Source: Chloroflexota bacterium (GTDB taxonomy: Bacteria; Chloroflexota; Anaerolineae; Anaerolineales; Anaerolineaceae). Taken from it: DNA of 64,000 nucleotides. How positions within the stretch are numbered: the stretch's first letter is position 1; each line of letters opens with the position of its first letter. The stretch spans positions 1 through 64,000 of the forward strand of contig JAEKNU010000016.1 in assembly GCA_016838895.1 (NCBI GenBank), in the 5' to 3' direction. The position numbers were made by a program, and so were the translations under genes. The notes beneath the pieces are model-generated. The model had not been told where the DNA came from and ran no database searches. It worked only from the letters and a program-made list of their open reading frames with translations. This document shows, in pieces, positions 62,267-64,000 of the stretch.

Positions 62267-62275
62267 TGATATAAT
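62267..62275 (+). promoter_or_regulatory. Extended -10 promoter of murJ
   Basis: TGATATAAT ends seven bases before the ATG at 62283 with no Shine-Dalgarno between, so the mRNA is probably leaderless. No -35 visible. Confidence 0.5.
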
Positions 62276-62282
62276 CACTGGC

Positions 62283-63884
62283 ATGGAAGCAAGCCAACAC
62301 CCTCCCAAACAAAGTGCCAATCAACAAATTGCCCGCTCCGCGAGTAAAGTGATGATCGCCTTGGTCTTCGGTCAGATCATTGGTTTGTTAGCCAGCAGCC
62401 TAACCGGCTCCACATTCGGCGCCACAATGGAAAACGATGCTTTTTATGCGGCAAATCGCTTCCCTGATATTCTTTTCAATTTAATTGCCGGGGGTGCACT
62501 GGCTTCAGCTTTTATTCCTACCTTTACGACTTTGCTGGCAACCGAGAAACGCGAAAAAGCCTGGAAATTGGCTTCATCGATCGTCAATTTACTGTTACTA
62601 CTCCTCACTTGTGTTGCCATTCTTTCTGAAATTTTCGCCCCACAATTGGTGCGTTACGTCATCGCTCCCGGATTCAAAGATTCTCCTGAAGCTATGCAAC
62701 TCACCATTCAACTCTTGCGTATACAACTGCCCTCTGCCATCATCTTTGGTGTTAGCGGGTTATTAATGGGCATTCTCAATACCCATCAACATTTTCTACT
62801 GCCCGCCCTGGCACCCTCCATGTACAAAATCGGCTGGATCTTTGGCATCATTGTGCTCTGTCCCAGTATGGGTATTCAGGGTCTGTCCTGGGGCGTTGTC
62901 ATTGGCGCTGGTTTGCATTTACTAATTCAACTGCCCTCTTTCTTCAAACTTCCTCAATGGAAATATGAGCCAATACTGGGCTTGCAGGATGCCACCGTTC
63001 GCGAGGTTGGCCGATTAATGGCACCGCGCTTATTAGGCGTGGCTGCCGTTCAGCTCAATTTTGCCCTTAACACCTACCTGGCTTCCATGCAGCCAGAAGG
63101 TAGTATCTCCGGTATCACCTGGGGATTTTCGCTGATGCTCATGCCGCAAATCGCCATTGCCCAATCCGTTGCCATTGTTTCCTTGCCCATGTTCTCCCGA
63201 CAAGCTGCATTGGGCAAACTAAACGATATGCGTTCTTCTTTGGTTTCTACACTACGCAGCGTTTTGTTCCTGGCGGTACCTGCCAGCATCGGTTTGATTC
63301 TGTTGCGTGATCCACTGGTTGCTGCAATTTTCCAGCGCAATGAATTCACCAGCCAATCTACTGCGATGGTTAGTTGGGCATTATTCTGGTACAGCACCGG
63401 TCTGATTGGCCACTGCGTCGTAGAAATCGTCAGCAGAGCCTTTTATGCGCTGCATGATACCAAAACACCAGTATCCATCAGTATTCTTGCTATGAGCCTG
63501 AATTATGGCTTCAGCTTGCTATTTAGCTACCTTTTCAGTCAATGGGGCTGGCTGCCGCACGGTGGTCTGGCATTAGCTAACTCATTAGCCACTTTCCTGG
63601 AAATGCTCATCCTGCTCTGGTTCATGCGCAAGCATTTATCGGGACTCAATATTCAGGGCTTATTAAAGGGCGTGGGAGTTGCCGGACTGGCTTCCATCCC
63701 GATGATAGGTGCAATATTGATCTGGCAGCAGTTCAGCGCTAACTTATCCGTTTTCATCCAGGCTGGCGTGGGTGTCATCATTGGTGGTGGCATCTACATG
63801 GCCTTTATTCTGCTCTTCAGACCGCCTGAAATCCTCTCATTAATCAATATGATCAAACAAAGAATATTACGACAAAGCACTTAA
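62283..63884 (+). CDS. murJ: Lipid II flippase MurJ
   Basis: 533 residues with 13-14 membrane helices of the MOP superfamily. SSLTGSTFGATMENDAFYAANRFPDILFNLIAGGALASAFIPTFTTLL is the typical first-lobe signature, and the gate residues GALASAFIP and SRAFYALHDTKTPVSISI are the MurJ/MviN landmarks. It flips undecaprenyl-linked peptidoglycan precursor across the cytoplasmic membrane, so this organism makes peptidoglycan. The 5' end is leaderless. No other cell-wall genes adjoin in the window. Confidence 0.93.
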   Translation: MEASQHPPKQSANQQIARSASKVMIALVFGQIIGLLASSLTGSTFGATMENDAFYAANRFPDILFNLIAGGALASAFIPTFTTLLATEKREKAWKLASSIVNLLLLLLTCVAILSEIFAPQLVRYVIAPGFKDSPEAMQLTIQLLRIQLPSAIIFGVSGLLMGILNTHQHFLLPALAPSMYKIGWIFGIIVLCPSMGIQGLSWGVVIGAGLHLLIQLPSFFKLPQWKYEPILGLQDATVREVGRLMAPRLLGVAAVQLNFALNTYLASMQPEGSISGITWGFSLMLMPQIAIAQSVAIVSLPMFSRQAALGKLNDMRSSLVSTLRSVLFLAVPASIGLILLRDPLVAAIFQRNEFTSQSTAMVSWALFWYSTGLIGHCVVEIVSRAFYALHDTKTPVSISILAMSLNYGFSLLFSYLFSQWGWLPHGGLALANSLATFLEMLILLWFMRKHLSGLNIQGLLKGVGVAGLASIPMIGAILIWQQFSANLSVFIQAGVGVIIGGGIYMAFILLFRPPEILSLINMIKQRILRQST

Positions 63885-63903
63885 GCACAGATTACAGCTT
63901 TCA

Positions 63904-63932
63904 TTGACCCATCGCAAAAACCTTTGTATAGT
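63904..63932 (+). promoter_or_regulatory. Promoter of the gene at the right edge
   Basis: TTGACC (63904-63909), 17-base spacer, TATAGT (63927-63932), 47 bases before the ATG at 63979. Confidence 0.65.
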
Positions 63933-63978
63933 ATAACTACATAAAAATCAAAAAAATACACCCAGTATGGAGGTGAAT

Positions 63979-64000
63979 ATGACGCAACTCAGCCAACAAA
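63979..64000 (+). CDS. Partial gene cut by the right edge of the window
   Basis: ATG at 63979 with GGAGGTG at 63969-63975; seven codons are visible (MTQLSQQ). Product unknown. Confidence 0.6.

Noticed and set aside
62054-62320. Open frame of 88 codons on the minus strand between the coiled-coil gene and murJ
   Set aside because: It runs into the murJ coding start on the opposite strand, lacks a Shine-Dalgarno and has unlikely Trp/Cys-rich composition. I regard 62045-62266 as intergenic.
1-64000. tRNA, rRNA, riboswitch or transposase genes
   Set aside because: None recognised by eye. A tRNAscan and Rfam search would be needed to exclude short RNA genes.

Overview
The window looks like chromosome from an uncultured Chloroflexota bacterium, most likely Anaerolineae. 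This is inferred from gene content, not from a marker gene. The pointers are TadE/TadG-type proteins and lipoproteins with long Thr-Pro linkers, WD40 lipoproteins, a bacterial Elp3, CcmF/G/H beside a diheme cytochrome c, and a moderate-to-low GC content. No rRNA, tRNA, CRISPR array, integrase or transposase gene was recognised. Several genes appear to be leaderless: a -10 box sits 3-11 bases before the start codon and there is no Shine-Dalgarno. LAYOUT: (1) 36-10144, minus strand: a truncated FkbM methyltransferase, then a 9.7 kb HK97-type head and DNA-packaging operon. It has its own consensus promoter (10116-10144), a probable operator (10091-10104) and a hairpin terminator (429-472). It encodes a complete large terminase, a portal, a fused protease/capsid protein, connector-like and Mu-F-like head proteins, and three lysis-type proteins. 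It has no tail, integrase or replication genes. (2) 10278-15522: three TadE/TadG-type envelope proteins, one with a VWA domain and one with two PA14 domains and a Thr-Pro tail. (3) 15554-23252: a membrane protein, then a cytochrome c and cytochrome-maturation group (diheme cytochrome c, zinc-ribbon protein, CcmG/TlpA, CcmH, CcmF) interrupted by an M28 peptidase on the other strand. (4) 23471-30631: GH1 glycosidase, a BglII-family/MT-A70 restriction-modification pair, two PPOX flavoproteins around a membrane reductase-like protein, an MFS transporter, TrmO and a ClbS/DfsB-like protein. (5) 30648-40443: lipoprotein, TerC, ferritin-like DUF2202 lipoprotein with a two-component system, pirin, an ECF sigma factor with a membrane anti-sigma/propeller protein, and small proteins. 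(6) 40578-48586: a GHMP kinase/nucleotidyltransferase fusion, two methyltransferases, a small LuxR-type regulator, Elp3, a lipoprotein, an adenosine-specific kinase and a 54-residue membrane protein. (7) 48656-64000: a second two-component system, acetyltransferase, WD40 lipoprotein, M20 peptidase, MFS transporter, PLD lipoprotein, a Panacea-domain antitoxin-like regulator with visible operators, an unknown 120-residue protein, a membrane coiled-coil protein, MurJ and the start of one more gene. MAIN POINT: the packaging operon is framed by its own promoter and terminator but lacks tails and integration genes. Its operator is nearly identical (12 of 14 bases) to one in the promoter of the LuxR-type gene 33 kb away. 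That suggests a domesticated or satellite-like particle under shared, possibly damage-responsive control. This is a hypothesis built from sequence reading alone.
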